Origin: Rickettsiales bacterium
GTDB taxonomy: Bacteria > Pseudomonadota > Alphaproteobacteria > Rickettsiales > UBA3002
NCBI GenBank assembly: GCA_028281385.1
Contig: JANQJY010000077.1
Location: 1 to 57,319, forward strand
DNA length: 57,319 bases
Direction of reading: 5' to 3'
This document shows, in pieces, positions 8,817-17,754 of the stretch. The position numbers and the translations under genes are program-made. The stretch's first letter is position 1; the number at the start of each line of letters is the position of its first letter. The notes under the pieces were generated by a model. It saw only the letters and a list, made by a program, of their open reading frames with translations, had not been told where the DNA came from and ran no database searches.

Positions 8817-8907
8817 GTCATTCCGAACACTGTGCAGCTTTAGCGAAGCAGTGGAGGAATCTGAATAGATCCTTACGTCACATGCTACGCATGTTTCTCA
8901 GGATGAC
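8817..8907. repeat. Dispersed palindromic element R2
   Basis: A short member of the gtcattcc...ggatgac family lying between the two TRAP permease genes. It contains acatgc/gcatgt and cactg/cagtg pairings. It separates genes that are usually adjacent or fused. Confidence 0.7.
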
Positions 8908-8924
8908 GGTCAAAGAGAGGTGCT

Positions 8925-10391
8925 GTGGCTGACTATATTCCCGTCCTGATGGTGCTGTGTATTTTTGCCGGGCTGGTGATGGGTTATCCCGTCGCTTTTA
9001 CCATCGGCGGGGTGTCGTTGCTGTTTGCCTTTGGCGGGGCGTATTTTGACGTCTTCACACTGAGCTATCTGAATTCCCTGCCTAGCTCGATTTACGGGGT
9101 GATGACGAGTGACCTGCTGATTGCCGTGCCGTTGTTCGTCTTTATGGGCATTGTGCTGGAGCGCGCCAAAATTGCTGAGGAGTTACTCGAAACCATGGCG
9201 GCGCTGTTCGGCAGTTTCAAGGCCGGGCTTGGCGTGTCGGTATTGATGGTCGGCGCGATGCTGGCAGCCTCGACCGGTATTGTCGGCGCGACGGTGGTGA
9301 CGATGGGGCTGATTTCACTGCCCTCAATGCTGAAGAACGGTTATTGCCCGAAGCTTTCCTGCGGGACGATTTGTGCGGCGGGCACGCTAGGGCAGATTAT
9401 TCCGCCCTCCATCGTGTTAATTCTGCTGGCCGACCAGATTTCCAACTCCTGGCAGACGGCGCAGTTGAATGTCGGCATTTCCTCGCCGATTCCGGTCAGC
9501 GTGGCCGATCTGTTCGTTGCCGCGATCATTCCGGGCTTCGGACTCGTATTGCTCTATATGCTGTGGCAATTGCTCTACAGCCTGTTGCATCCGGGCAAGA
9601 TGCAGTGTCTGCCGGAAGCGGAACGTGAGGCGATGTTCGCCGACGGTAAGCTCAAACATGTGCTGCATACGCTGATGCCGCCGCTGTTGCTGATTGTGCT
9701 GGTGTTGGGCTCGATCCTGGGCGGAATTGCCACCGCCACCGAATCGGCGGCAGTCGGTGCACTCGGCGCGATGCTGCTGGCGTATCTGCGCAGACAATTG
9801 ACTTATACGAATTTGCGTGAATCGATGCTCGGCACGCTCAATGTCAGCGCCATGGTGTTTACGATTCTTATCGGCGCGGCGATTTTCACACTGGTATTTC
9901 GCGGCTATAATGGCGATGAACTGGTACATGCGCTCATCAAGGATTTACCGGGCGGGTTGATCGGTGCCATGTTCGTTACCATGCTGGTGATGTTCCTGTT
10001 GGGCTTCTTTCTCGACTTTATCCAGATTATTTTCGTGGTGGTGCCGATCGTCGCGCCGATATTGCTGGTAATGGGCGCCGATCCGATCTGGCTGGCGATC
10101 ATGATGGCAATCAACCTGCAAACCTCGTTTTTGACGCCGCCGTTTGGTTTCTCACTGTTTTATCTGCGCGGGGTGGCATCGAAAGAGGTGAAAACCACGG
10201 ATATTTACCGGGGTGTACTGCCGTTTGTCGGCGTACAGATTCTCATGCTGACAATGCTGGCCTTCTGGCCGCCGATCGCGACCTGGGCACCGGCTGCACT
10301 GTATGATACACAATTTGAAGCGCTTGATCCATCGATGCTGGAGACGATGAAAGGCCCGTCTGGTGAGAATAGCTGGGATATTGATTTTTAG
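8925..10391 (+). CDS. TRAP transporter large permease subunit (DctM-like)
   Basis: 488 residues with about 12 hydrophobic segments, long hydrophobic loops and DctM landmarks such as VPLFVFMGIVLERAKIAEELLE, MLAASTGIVGATVVTMG, GTLGQIIPPSIVLILLA and NLQTSFLTPPFGFSLFYLRG. It forms the Na+-coupled channel part of a TRAP system for dicarboxylates or other organic acids; the substrate cannot be read from this subunit. The GTG at 8925 follows GAGAGG. It is somewhat longer than a minimal DctM because of extra C-terminal residues and resembles the subgroup annotated for mannitol/chloroaromatics. Confidence 0.95.
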   Translation: MADYIPVLMVLCIFAGLVMGYPVAFTIGGVSLLFAFGGAYFDVFTLSYLNSLPSSIYGVMTSDLLIAVPLFVFMGIVLERAKIAEELLETMAALFGSFKAGLGVSVLMVGAMLAASTGIVGATVVTMGLISLPSMLKNGYCPKLSCGTICAAGTLGQIIPPSIVLILLADQISNSWQTAQLNVGISSPIPVSVADLFVAAIIPGFGLVLLYMLWQLLYSLLHPGKMQCLPEAEREAMFADGKLKHVLHTLMPPLLLIVLVLGSILGGIATATESAAVGALGAMLLAYLRRQLTYTNLRESMLGTLNVSAMVFTILIGAAIFTLVFRGYNGDELVHALIKDLPGGLIGAMFVTMLVMFLLGFFLDFIQIIFVVVPIVAPILLVMGADPIWLAIMMAINLQTSFLTPPFGFSLFYLRGVASKEVKTTDIYRGVLPFVGVQILMLTMLAFWPPIATWAPAALYDTQFEALDPSMLETMKGPSGENSWDIDF

Positions 10392-10439
10392 TCGCATTCG
10401 TGACACAACTAGGCGGACATTTACTAAAGGTTTATTGCT

Positions 10440-10841
10440 ATGCTGGAAAAGAAATGTATTGAAAAGGGTTTGAAGATGACCGAACAGCGCCGGGTCATCG
10501 CCAAAGTCCTGTCAGACTCGGACGACCACCCGGATGTGGAAATGCTTTATGCACGTGCGTCAAAGGTAGATCCGAATATCAGTATCGCCACGGTCTATCG
10601 CACGGTGCGTTTGTTTGAAGAGGCAGGCATTATTGAAAAGCACGATTTCGGTGACGGTCGTGCGCGTTACGAAGAAGCCGGAGAAGAGCATCACGATCAT
10701 CTGATCGATCTGAGGAGTGGCAAGGTACTGGAATTTACCAATGAGGAGATTGAACGTCTGCAGGAGGAAATTGCGAATAAACTGGGTTATAAACTTGTCG
10801 ATCATCGCCTGGAGCTTTATTGTGTGCCCCTTGAAGATTAG
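10440..10841 (+). CDS. fur: Fur-family regulator (alphaproteobacterial Fur/Mur type)
   Basis: 133 residues with the Fur winged helix (GLKMTEQRRVIAKVL...HPDVEMLYARA...ISIATVYRTVRLFEEAGIIEKHDFGDGRARYE) and the metal-binding stretch EEHHDHLIDLRSGKVLEF. The structural-zinc CxxC found in enterobacterial Fur (CLDCG) is replaced by DLRSG, as in Mur/Fur proteins of alphaproteobacteria that may sense manganese as well as iron. A single-gene unit before olsB. Possible targets in the window are the bfd-bfr promoter palindromes. Iron against manganese specificity is not decidable here. Confidence 0.93.
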   Translation: MLEKKCIEKGLKMTEQRRVIAKVLSDSDDHPDVEMLYARASKVDPNISIATVYRTVRLFEEAGIIEKHDFGDGRARYEEAGEEHHDHLIDLRSGKVLEFTNEEIERLQEEIANKLGYKLVDHRLELYCVPLED

Positions 10842-10861
10842 CAAGCACACGCAGAGCCCAG

Positions 10862-11650
10862 ATGTCTGAAAAATTATCCTTTGATCCCCTGCATGCCGGT
10901 AGTCTGACCGTTCGTCTGGCGCAGGATGAGCTTGAGGTCAGAGCCTCGCAGCAATTGCGTTACCGTATCTTTTTCGGAGAAATGGGCGGTGTACCGCCTG
11001 AGAATGTCGAAAAGCAGCAACGCGATTTTGACCAATTCGATGGGGTATGCGATCATCTGCTGGTGATTGATACGAACCGCACCGGCGATGACGCGGTAGT
11101 GGGAACCTATCGCTTACTGCGCAAGTCACAGATGGAGAAAATCGGCTCGTATTATTCCGAAACCGAATATGACATCACGCCGCTGAAGGCGCTGGAAGGA
11201 GAACTGTTGGAGTTGGGGCGCTCTTGTGTCGATGCGGATTATCGCAACCGCGCCGTCATGCAATTGTTGTGGCGGGGTATCGGCAGTTATATGGTGCTGC
11301 ATGATATCAGGCTGCTGTTCGGCTGTGCGAGTTTTACCGGCGATGATCCGAAGGAACATGCGATGGCCCTGTCCTATCTGTATCATGCGCATCTGGCACC
11401 GGAAGAAGTACGCATGACGGCGTTGCCCGAGCTGTATGTCGATATGAATATGATGCCGAAGGAAGAAGTGGATACACGGCGGGCGATTGCCGCCATGCCG
11501 CCGCTGATCAAAGGCTATCTGCGGCTAAACAGCGTGGTGGGAGATGGTGCGGTGCTCGATCATGTCTGTAACACCACCGATGTCAGTATCGTGGTGCAGA
11601 CCGATCTCGTTAAAGACAAATATGCTCAGCGTTACAAGCCTGAGGAATAA
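10862..11650 (+). CDS. olsB: L-ornithine N-acyltransferase (OlsB-like, GNAT fold)
   Basis: 262 residues of the COG3176 'putative hemolysin'/OlsB family. Landmarks are LRYRIFFGEMGG, DHLLVID, VVGTYRLLRKSQ, ELLELGRSCVDADYRN and the LFGCASFTGDDP segment. OlsB transfers a 3-hydroxyacyl group from ACP to ornithine to make lyso-ornithine lipid. A PlsC-type gene follows 14 nt later, the standard olsB-olsA order, which supports this role over the old hemolysin label. Cytoplasmic, membrane-peripheral. Confidence 0.9.
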   Translation: MSEKLSFDPLHAGSLTVRLAQDELEVRASQQLRYRIFFGEMGGVPPENVEKQQRDFDQFDGVCDHLLVIDTNRTGDDAVVGTYRLLRKSQMEKIGSYYSETEYDITPLKALEGELLELGRSCVDADYRNRAVMQLLWRGIGSYMVLHDIRLLFGCASFTGDDPKEHAMALSYLYHAHLAPEEVRMTALPELYVDMNMMPKEEVDTRRAIAAMPPLIKGYLRLNSVVGDGAVLDHVCNTTDVSIVVQTDLVKDKYAQRYKPEE

Positions 11651-11664
11651 ATCATCTGCCGGCT

Positions 11665-12435
11665 ATGAGAGCGATTGTAAAATTCGCCGCGCTGATCGTG
11701 GTATTTCTTCTCTTCATTCTGCCAGCCTTTCTGACATGGATGTTACGGTTGCATCAGGCGCAGGCATGGGTGGTCACTTGGTTTTTCAGGTTATGCATTA
11801 TGGTTATAGGTGTCCGTATCAACACAGAGGGCATGCTAACCGCACACCGACCGCTGATGCTGGTGACCAACCATTGCAGCTATCTCGATATTTTTGTGAT
11901 TGCGGCTATCTATCCCGTGGCGTTTACCCCGAAATCAGATATCAAATACTGGCCGGTCGTCAACATCATGGCGCTGTGTGGTGATAGTGTGTTTGTCGAA
12001 CGCAAACCTGCCAAACTGCCGAAGACACGCCAGCTCATGCAAAAGCGGTTGTTGGATGGCAAGGTGGTGTGCCTGTTTCCGGAAGGCACGACGAGTGAAG
12101 GCGATGCAATCAAACCGTTCAAAAGCGGATTTTTCAGTATGGCGGAAAGTGAAGAATTGAAAGAGCTGCAGGTACAGCCGGCCACAGTGGCCTATACGCA
12201 TGTTGATGGTCAACTTATCACATCTGAAAATCGTCGGGCTATTTCCTGGGTTGATGATATGGCGTTGCTGCCGCATTTGTTTCGTCTGTTGAATTATCGT
12301 TCGATCAATGTCACGGTGCAGTTTCATGAGGCGGTATCGATACAGCAGTTTGCGTCGCGCAAGGAGCTGTGCCAGCATTGCGAAACAGTGGTGGATGCGT
12401 ATCTCAAGAAATTATTACTCAAAGAGGTGGCATGA
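11665..12435 (+). CDS. olsA: 1-acyl-glycerol-phosphate/lyso-ornithine-lipid acyltransferase (PlsC family)
   Basis: 256 residues with an N-terminal membrane helix (about 6-25) and PlsC motifs: NHCSYLD (H-x4-D catalytic pair), FVERKPAK and FPEGTTSEGD. PlsC enzymes acylate the sn-2 hydroxyl of lysophosphatidate; the OlsA members acylate lyso-ornithine lipid. Its position after olsB supports OlsA, but a general PlsC role is not excluded. The stop overlaps the next ATG (ATGA at 12432). Confidence 0.87.
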   Translation: MRAIVKFAALIVVFLLFILPAFLTWMLRLHQAQAWVVTWFFRLCIMVIGVRINTEGMLTAHRPLMLVTNHCSYLDIFVIAAIYPVAFTPKSDIKYWPVVNIMALCGDSVFVERKPAKLPKTRQLMQKRLLDGKVVCLFPEGTTSEGDAIKPFKSGFFSMAESEELKELQVQPATVAYTHVDGQLITSENRRAISWVDDMALLPHLFRLLNYRSINVTVQFHEAVSIQQFASRKELCQHCETVVDAYLKKLLLKEVA

Positions 12436-12983
12436 ATCTGGTTGAAATCACCGTACCGGACTATGATGTGCTGTTGGAAATTGCCTATGCCACAGCGGAT
12501 AATTTCACCGGAAAACCGGTCTATAAAGCAGCGAAATGTTTTCTGCATGAGAATGCTGCGTTGAAATTGAACCATGCGATCGAATTAGCCGCGGCACTTG
12601 ATCTGAAGATCAAACTATTCGATGCGTTTCGCCCGTCCGAAGCGCAGTGGAAACTGTGGGACCATACACCCGATTCGCATTTTCTCGCTGATCCACGACG
12701 CGGTTCCCCCCATTCACGCGGAGTGGCGATCGACCTGACTCTGTGCGACAAAGAGGGTAGGGAGCTGAATATGGGTACCGGCTTTGACGAGTTCACGCCA
12801 TTGTCGCATCACGGTAATCTGGAAGTCTCGCAGGAAGCACAGACAAACCGCCATCTGCTGATGGGCATCATGACCACGGCCGGGTGGGATTTTTACAAAA
12901 ATGAATGGTGGCATTATCAGCTGTTTCAAAGTCGTGATTATCCGCTGCTTAGCGACGCTGAGGCAGGCACAGGGATGATGTGA
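12432..12983 (+). CDS. D-alanyl-D-alanine dipeptidase (VanX/DdpX family)
   Basis: 183 residues. The zinc site is clear: SPHSRGVAIDLTL gives the SxHxxGxAxD ligands, and EWWHYQ near the C-terminus gives the catalytic Glu and third His. These enzymes hydrolyse D-Ala-D-Ala. Without vanH/vanA nearby, a role in peptidoglycan dipeptide recycling is more likely than vancomycin resistance. No signal peptide, so cytoplasmic as predicted. Translationally coupled to olsA. The ATG at 12432 is used; the longer frame lies inside olsA. Confidence 0.93.
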   Translation: MNLVEITVPDYDVLLEIAYATADNFTGKPVYKAAKCFLHENAALKLNHAIELAAALDLKIKLFDAFRPSEAQWKLWDHTPDSHFLADPRRGSPHSRGVAIDLTLCDKEGRELNMGTGFDEFTPLSHHGNLEVSQEAQTNRHLLMGIMTTAGWDFYKNEWWHYQLFQSRDYPLLSDAEAGTGMM

Positions 12984-12998
12984 TATGAGCTTGGAAAT

Positions 12999-13118
12999 TT
13001 AACTAAAATTTTAGCGGAATTTGGCAATAATTTTACTCTAATTTTATTACAATTAATCATGTAACTTATTAAAATACAATACTAAATTAGCATTTTGTTA
13101 AGATTTTTATGTTAGGGT
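12999..13118 (+). promoter_or_regulatory. CtrA-type promoter of the FlgC-like gene
   Basis: TTAG-N7-TTAA (13087-13101, one mismatch from TTAA-N7-TTAA), then a 10-nt spacer and TAGGGT (13113-13118) as -10. A second degenerate box, TTAA-N7-TTTA, lies at 12999-13013 in very AT-rich DNA. The geometry equals that at 26449-26480 and 35311-35342. Regulator assignment is inferred from the CtrA consensus of alphaproteobacteria. Confidence 0.6.
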
Positions 13119-13146
13119 AATCACATAATAAGGAGAAAGACGGAAC

Positions 13147-13545
13147 ATGTTAAATACGGCCCTTACCGTTGCCCAATCAGGTTTAAGAGCTGCAGAAACA
13201 CGCTTGGCCAGCAGTGCCAGTAACATTGCCAATGTTCATTCTACGACGTCGCGCATTGATGGGGAGACGGTCAATACGCCGTATGTACCCACACAAGTGA
13301 ATCAGAAAACTATGTTCGGTGGCTATGCCAAGGCGGAACTGGTGCCTAAGAATCCACCGTCCGTGTCGATGTATGCGCCGGATAATATTGCCGCCGATGC
13401 CAATGGCATCACACAGTTTCCCAATGTGAATCTGACGGCGGAACTGATCAATACGGAAATTGCGTCTTACAGTTTTGAGGCGAACGCTGTGGTGCTGAAA
13501 ACCGCGAAGGAAATGCACGGCACCTTACTCGATATTTTTGCTTAA
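13147..13545 (+). CDS. FlgC-like flagellar rod-family protein (orphan)
   Basis: 132 residues matching the rod/hook family: an N-terminal heptad helix (LNTALTVAQSGLRAAETRLASSASNIANVHS) like the FlgB/FlgC/FlgF start with its N-A-N-A-N pattern, and a C-terminal helix (SYSFEANAVVLKTAKEMHGTLLDIF) like FlgC. The middle, with GGYAKAELV and ITQFPNVN, fits FlgC. No other flagellar gene is in the window, so it is either an outlying basal-body gene or a paralogue with a separate role. AAGGAG lies 11 nt before the ATG. A strong terminator follows. Confidence 0.85.
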   Translation: MLNTALTVAQSGLRAAETRLASSASNIANVHSTTSRIDGETVNTPYVPTQVNQKTMFGGYAKAELVPKNPPSVSMYAPDNIAADANGITQFPNVNLTAELINTEIASYSFEANAVVLKTAKEMHGTLLDIFA

Positions 13546-13570
13546 CCGCTTTCTCTTTCTGATGTTAACT

Positions 13571-13599
13571 CTCCGGTCTTCGGACCGGAGATTTTTTTT
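13571..13599 (+). terminator. Rho-independent terminator
   Basis: A perfect 8-bp stem ctccggtc/gaccggag with a ttcg tetraloop, followed by a run of eight T. It ends the FlgC-like transcript just before the convergent nfu gene. Confidence 0.95.
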
Positions 13600-13601
13600 G
13601 C

Positions 13602-14165
13602 CTACATCACCGGCTCAACCGCTATCACTTCCGGCACATAATGTTTGAGCATGTTTTCGATGCCCTGTTTGAGTGTCAGGGTTGAGGACGGGCAACCCGA
13701 ACAGGCGCCGTGCATCTCGAGATTGACAATACCATTCTCAAAGCTGTGAAAGATGATATCGCCGCCATCCTGTGCTACGGCCGGGCGTACGCGCGTGTCG
13801 ATCAATTCCTTGATCTGATCGACAATTTCCTGCTCTTCCTGGCTGTATTCCTTTGCGGCTTTTTGAGTAGTAGCCTCCTGGGGTTCTAAGATCGGTTTTC
13901 CGGCAACATAATGCTCCATAATTGTGGTCAGTACCGGCGCTTTGATGATCGACCAGTCGATCTCGTCGGTTTTGGTGACGGTGATAAAATCCGATCCGAA
14001 GAAAATGGCGCGCACATGCTCGATAGTGAACAGTGCAGCGGCGAGCGGTGATCTCTCCGCCTCTTCGGCATTGACGAAAAAGGCGGTCTGATCGCCGCCG
14101 ACAGGCTTGCCGGGCAGGAACTTCATGGTATTGGGATTCGGTGTTTCTTCGGTCTGGATGAACAT
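13602..14165 (-). CDS. Nfu-type iron-sulfur cluster carrier protein
   Basis: 187 residues: Nfu_N domain (MFIQTEETPNPNTMKFLPG...ADFITVTK-like FGSDFITVTK) followed by a NifU C-terminal domain with the cluster-binding CxxC (HGACSGCPSS). Such proteins receive Fe-S clusters from the ISC/SUF scaffold and pass them to client enzymes. NadA in this window is a plausible client class. It stands alone, divergent from nothing and convergent with the FlgC-like gene. Confidence 0.94.
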   Translation of the reverse strand: MFIQTEETPNPNTMKFLPGKPVGGDQTAFFVNAEEAERSPLAAALFTIEHVRAIFFGSDFITVTKTDEIDWSIIKAPVLTTIMEHYVAGKPILEPQEATTQKAAKEYSQEEQEIVDQIKELIDTRVRPAVAQDGGDIIFHSFENGIVNLEMHGACSGCPSSTLTLKQGIENMLKHYVPEVIAVEPVM

Positions 14166-14236
14166 ATGGTTTCCTTATCCAACTAATTTACTAGGGTATA
14201 TAGCAATAAGATAGAGGTTTTTCAAGCAGACAACTA

Positions 14237-15538
14237 TTATTCGAGGAACATGTCTGCGAATTCCTGCAACTCATCTTCGCTGACCGGATAATCGGTTCCA
14301 CCACGGGCATTGAGCATTCTGGTGTGATGAATGCGTCCGATTTTCATCTGTAGCGACATGGCCGTGCGCATGCTCAAGCCAGCTTTCCAGGCCAGGGCGG
14401 TAATGGCGCGCGGGCTATCCGATTGCAGTACGCGTTTGACCTTGTCTTTTGAATATCCGCCGCGCAGAGCCAGAGCTGCGATAACAAAGGGTTCATCAAT
14501 GGCGTGAATGGCATTGTCTATCATTTCATTGTCCAGCCGGCCGGCCTTATAATATTGTTTCGCACGTAACTCGCCACCACGTTCCTGATCGGTTGTCCAG
14601 CTTTTTAGCCTGCTGGTGACCGCGCGTTGTGTATTCTGGCGGGTTTTTTGATGCAGTGTCTGGTATTTTTCCAGTTCTTCCATGAGTTGGCGTGAAATAA
14701 ACCCGGCAATGCGGTTGACGGTTTTCTGCGTCAGTTCCGGACGGGTGATAAGCCCCGGATGCCAGATTTCCTGTTCCGGTGCGTCAGCGACAATCAGCGC
14801 CATTGCGTCTTCATTGATATGGGAGCCCTTATTTTCAAGCAGGTTGCGAATAGCCTGCGGATGATGCGTGGCGACGACAGCGCTACTAACATCTTCCGAT
14901 ACATGTTTTCGTTTTGCGATGCTTTCCGCCACGCCCGGCACATCGCTGGTGGACAGAATTTCGATCAGTTCCTGATCACCCAGCAGGGGAGAAAATTCCA
15001 AAATTGGGCCGGAGATTTTCAACCGATGATCCCATGCCAGCATCTGTACCACTTCATAAGGCGCATCAGGCTGATCTGCCAATTCTTCCGACAGCATCAT
15101 GCGCACGCGCTCGGTCTGGTCCTGCGCAATGGTTTTCAGCACGCCGGCAGTATGATCAAGCAGTATCTTCTGTTTGGATTCGGCCAGATCGGGCAGCAGG
15201 CGTGAGATTTTTCGCGCCAGTTGAAAGCGTATGTCTTCCTCTAATGCCCGATACTCTTCGAGCGTATCATCCAGCCGGACCAGCCGGTGTTCGTGGGTGG
15301 AATGGTTAGTCAGTTCCACATGATGCGGATGCACGTCGATGGTGGTGATGACATTGTCATTGGAAACATAACTGTCCCGCAGGATCAGATCCTGTCCCGG
15401 CTCCAGGGTGGCTTGCAGTTCTTCGATATTGGATTGCACACGCTGCAGGGAACGCTCAGGCGGAATAATCTCCACCTCTTGCGGTGCTTCGGCTCCCCCT
15501 AATAGTCTTTTGACGGCATGCACTAAACCCTGCGCCAT
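14237..15538 (-). CDS. DUF2336 protein
   Basis: 433 residues, all helical, with HEAT-like repeats typical of the alphaproteobacterial DUF2336 family (LIEILSTSDVPGVAESIAKRKHVSEDVSSAVVATHHPQAIRNLLENKGSHI, with similar units repeated). GGGAGGT 9 nt before the ATG at 15538 decides the start. DUF2336 proteins often occur near PAS_5 and signalling genes, and the neighbour here is a PAS/EAL protein. Molecular function unknown; a protein-interaction scaffold is the likely mode. Confidence 0.86.
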   Translation of the reverse strand: MAQGLVHAVKRLLGGAEAPQEVEIIPPERSLQRVQSNIEELQATLEPGQDLILRDSYVSNDNVITTIDVHPHHVELTNHSTHEHRLVRLDDTLEEYRALEEDIRFQLARKISRLLPDLAESKQKILLDHTAGVLKTIAQDQTERVRMMLSEELADQPDAPYEVVQMLAWDHRLKISGPILEFSPLLGDQELIEILSTSDVPGVAESIAKRKHVSEDVSSAVVATHHPQAIRNLLENKGSHINEDAMALIVADAPEQEIWHPGLITRPELTQKTVNRIAGFISRQLMEELEKYQTLHQKTRQNTQRAVTSRLKSWTTDQERGGELRAKQYYKAGRLDNEMIDNAIHAIDEPFVIAALALRGGYSKDKVKRVLQSDSPRAITALAWKAGLSMRTAMSLQMKIGRIHHTRMLNARGGTDYPVSEDELQEFADMFLE

Positions 15539-15646
15539 GATATTTCTACCTCCCGGACCGAAGGATAGTATAGCCCTAAATGGTTGCCAAATCATTAATT
15601 GATGAAAGGTAATTCAATTGGCATTGGTATTCACTATAGATATCGC

Positions 15647-15795
15647 GTCATTCCACGGATTTTGTCAGGAGACAAAATCATAGTGGAATCCAAGGAAGAA
15701 AAGCCAGCAGGCGTTTCTGACTTCGAAAGTCTCCTGACTTTCGAAGTATGGATCCCCGTGTCAAAATGTCTCCTGACATTTTGCACGAGGATGAC
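15647..15795. repeat. Dispersed palindromic element R3
   Basis: Ends gtcattcc and ggatgac. Outer stem attccac/gtggaat. Hairpins inside, all perfect: gattttgtc/gacaaaatc with loop AGGA (15658-15679); a 12-bp stem acttcgaaagtc/gactttcgaagt with loop TCCT (15720-15747); caaaatgtc/gacattttg with loop TCCT (15762-15783). A shorter gcc/ggc stem with loop AGCA lies at 15703-15712. It fills the gap between the EAL and DUF2336 genes. Confidence 0.85.
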
Positions 15796-15820
15796 GGTAT
15801 CAATTCTATTCAATCTTTAC

Positions 15821-17596
15821 CTAATCTTTAGCCGCCCACCAGGCGCGCTGTTTCTGATCCACACGGCGCGCGCGCATCATGCCATGATAAAACGGTGTGG
15901 GTTTTTTGCAGTGTACCAGGGTTTCCACATCGACTGTCGGTTTGCCGAACAGATAGCCCTGGCCGAATTTCACACCCGCTTCCCACAGGAAGGCAGCGGA
16001 TTTCTCATCTTCGACCATTTCGCCAATGGTGACGACATTTAAATCACGGCACAGGCCGGCCATGGCTTTCAGCATATGGCGGCCACGTTGGGTTTGCAGT
16101 GATTCACGCACATAGCTGCCGTCGATCTTGATGAAATCCACCTGGAGATTGCGCAGATATTCGAAGGAGGATTCACCGGTGCCGAAATCGTCCAGGCAAC
16201 AGAGATTTCCTGCCTGACGCAGTTCCTGTACAAATGCATTCGCAGAGGATAAATCAGGAATCCTGGCGGATTCGGTAATTTCAAAAATCACCTGTTTGCG
16301 GACTTTTTCATGGTTGTTCAGCATTTCCAGCAATGCATCCTTGAACAAGGTGGAGGACAGCGATTTGCCGGATAAATTGACTGAAATGGTAGGTTTATTG
16401 CCTTTAACAGACGCATCTGCCAGCACATCGAACGTTTTCTGACACATCAGCAGGTCAAAATCACCGATGACTCCGGCCTGCTCACCAAAACTGATAAATT
16501 CAAACGGATTTTTGAATACGGAGTTATCATTCACCCGCACCAGCGTTTCGAAGTGATGAATAATCCCGTTTTTCAGATCGACAATCGGCTGGAAAGCCAG
16601 TTGGAACGCTTCTTCATCGACCGTGTTTTTAAAATGTGCGATTTTTTCGACCGTATTCTCCAGCATGCCTTCATACGAGTCCGCCAGACTTTCGATGGTG
16701 AAGTTCTCCCCCTTTTTTTCAGCAAAATTATTCAGGGTATAAAGCAGGGCATTGGCGGAATCGACCGAACTGAGCCTTCCGGGATCGGCCGTGATGGTTT
16801 CGGTACGTACATCGAGTCCTTTGCCTTTCGGGTCTACCTTTTTGGTGATATCGATGATGCTGTTGATCACCTCGGCAGGATCTGTCTTCTCATCATGGAC
16901 GAAGGTGAAGGAATCTTCACCGATAATCCCCGCAGTGTCGCCACCGACCGATGTATCGCGGAGATATTGGCTGATTTCCGCCAGTAACTGCTCGGCCGCT
17001 TCCGGTGATAAGGTATCCAGCAGTTGCTTGAGTTCCGGTAGGTCAAGCAGTGTCATATTGAGCGTTTCACCCGATGCATGTGCCTCATGGATTTTTTCGT
17101 TGGCGGTTTCAATAAAGCTGTTTTTCTTCAGCAGGCCTGAGTCGTAATCGCGCTTGAACAGTTGATCGGCCGAGACGTCGCCTTTGAGGATGCTCAACGA
17201 TAAATAGGTGTGGTTTTTCAGGTTGGACAGTCTGAAACCGGATAATGCGAACGGCATGGCGTCATTATGTTTGGATGCCAGACGCAGTTCGATATTATCC
17301 AGCCGTTGTTTGCTGGAAAGTTCATCTAATGCATTGCGGGCTTTTTCAGTATCATCGCCATATACAATGGTGTAAAAATCATAGCCGGTCAGCTCGTCGA
17401 TATTACGGCCTAGCAGGCCGGAGGTGGCGCCATCGGCATAGAGGATTTTCCCTCCCGGATCGAGTTCAAGCAGAATATCTGCCGATGCAAAGGCAAATGC
17501 AACAAACCGGTCCCGGTCGGTTTTCAGGGTGTTAATGGTCTCATTCATAACGCTATTTATCTTGTCCTGTGTCTTTTCTGTCTTGTTGTTGGCCAT
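15821..17596 (-). CDS. PAS - degenerate GGDEF - EAL signalling protein
   Basis: 591 residues. Residues about 30-130 form a PAS-like domain (FVAFAFASADILLELDPGGKILYADGATSGLLG). About 130-300 resemble a GGDEF fold in which the active motif is lost (GIIGEDSFTFV). About 330-580 form an EAL phosphodiesterase domain. The EAL signature reads ETL (FETLVRV), and the other catalytic positions are kept: SVNLSGKSL, FEITESA, LDDFGTGESSFEYLRNL, IKIDGSYVR and GEMVEDE. It may hydrolyse c-di-GMP. No transmembrane segment. A CtrA-like box lies upstream. Confidence 0.92.
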   Translation of the reverse strand: MANNKTEKTQDKINSVMNETINTLKTDRDRFVAFAFASADILLELDPGGKILYADGATSGLLGRNIDELTGYDFYTIVYGDDTEKARNALDELSSKQRLDNIELRLASKHNDAMPFALSGFRLSNLKNHTYLSLSILKGDVSADQLFKRDYDSGLLKKNSFIETANEKIHEAHASGETLNMTLLDLPELKQLLDTLSPEAAEQLLAEISQYLRDTSVGGDTAGIIGEDSFTFVHDEKTDPAEVINSIIDITKKVDPKGKGLDVRTETITADPGRLSSVDSANALLYTLNNFAEKKGENFTIESLADSYEGMLENTVEKIAHFKNTVDEEAFQLAFQPIVDLKNGIIHHFETLVRVNDNSVFKNPFEFISFGEQAGVIGDFDLLMCQKTFDVLADASVKGNKPTISVNLSGKSLSSTLFKDALLEMLNNHEKVRKQVIFEITESARIPDLSSANAFVQELRQAGNLCCLDDFGTGESSFEYLRNLQVDFIKIDGSYVRESLQTQRGRHMLKAMAGLCRDLNVVTIGEMVEDEKSAAFLWEAGVKFGQGYLFGKPTVDVETLVHCKKPTPFYHGMMRARRVDQKQRAWWAAKD

Positions 17597-17631
17597 AGTG
17601 ATACTGTCATCCAGTTGTTCAGAATAGCGTC

Positions 17632-17663
17632 ATATTCTTACCAAAAGGTTAATAATCTCTAAA
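17632..17663 (-). promoter_or_regulatory. CtrA-type promoter of the PAS/EAL gene
   Basis: On the minus strand: TTTA-N7-TTAAC (17663 to 17648, one mismatch in the first half), a 10-nt spacer, then GAATAT (17637-17632) as a weak -10. The spacing is the same as in the three other CtrA-like promoters listed here. It lies in the short AT-rich region shared with dapD. Confidence 0.5.
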
Positions 17664-17754
17664 CAGATCGGATTTTTTAGAAAACTCATTGCGTTTTTTA
17701 CTAAAATACCTAGTTTTGGCCGCATAGATGAAGATAAAAAGAGAGAGAAATTAA

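Noticed and set aside
12432-12983. Vancomycin resistance role for the VanX-like gene
   Set aside because: No vanH, vanA or vanRS genes are near, and the host is Gram-negative with lipid A genes. Recycling of D-Ala-D-Ala is simpler.
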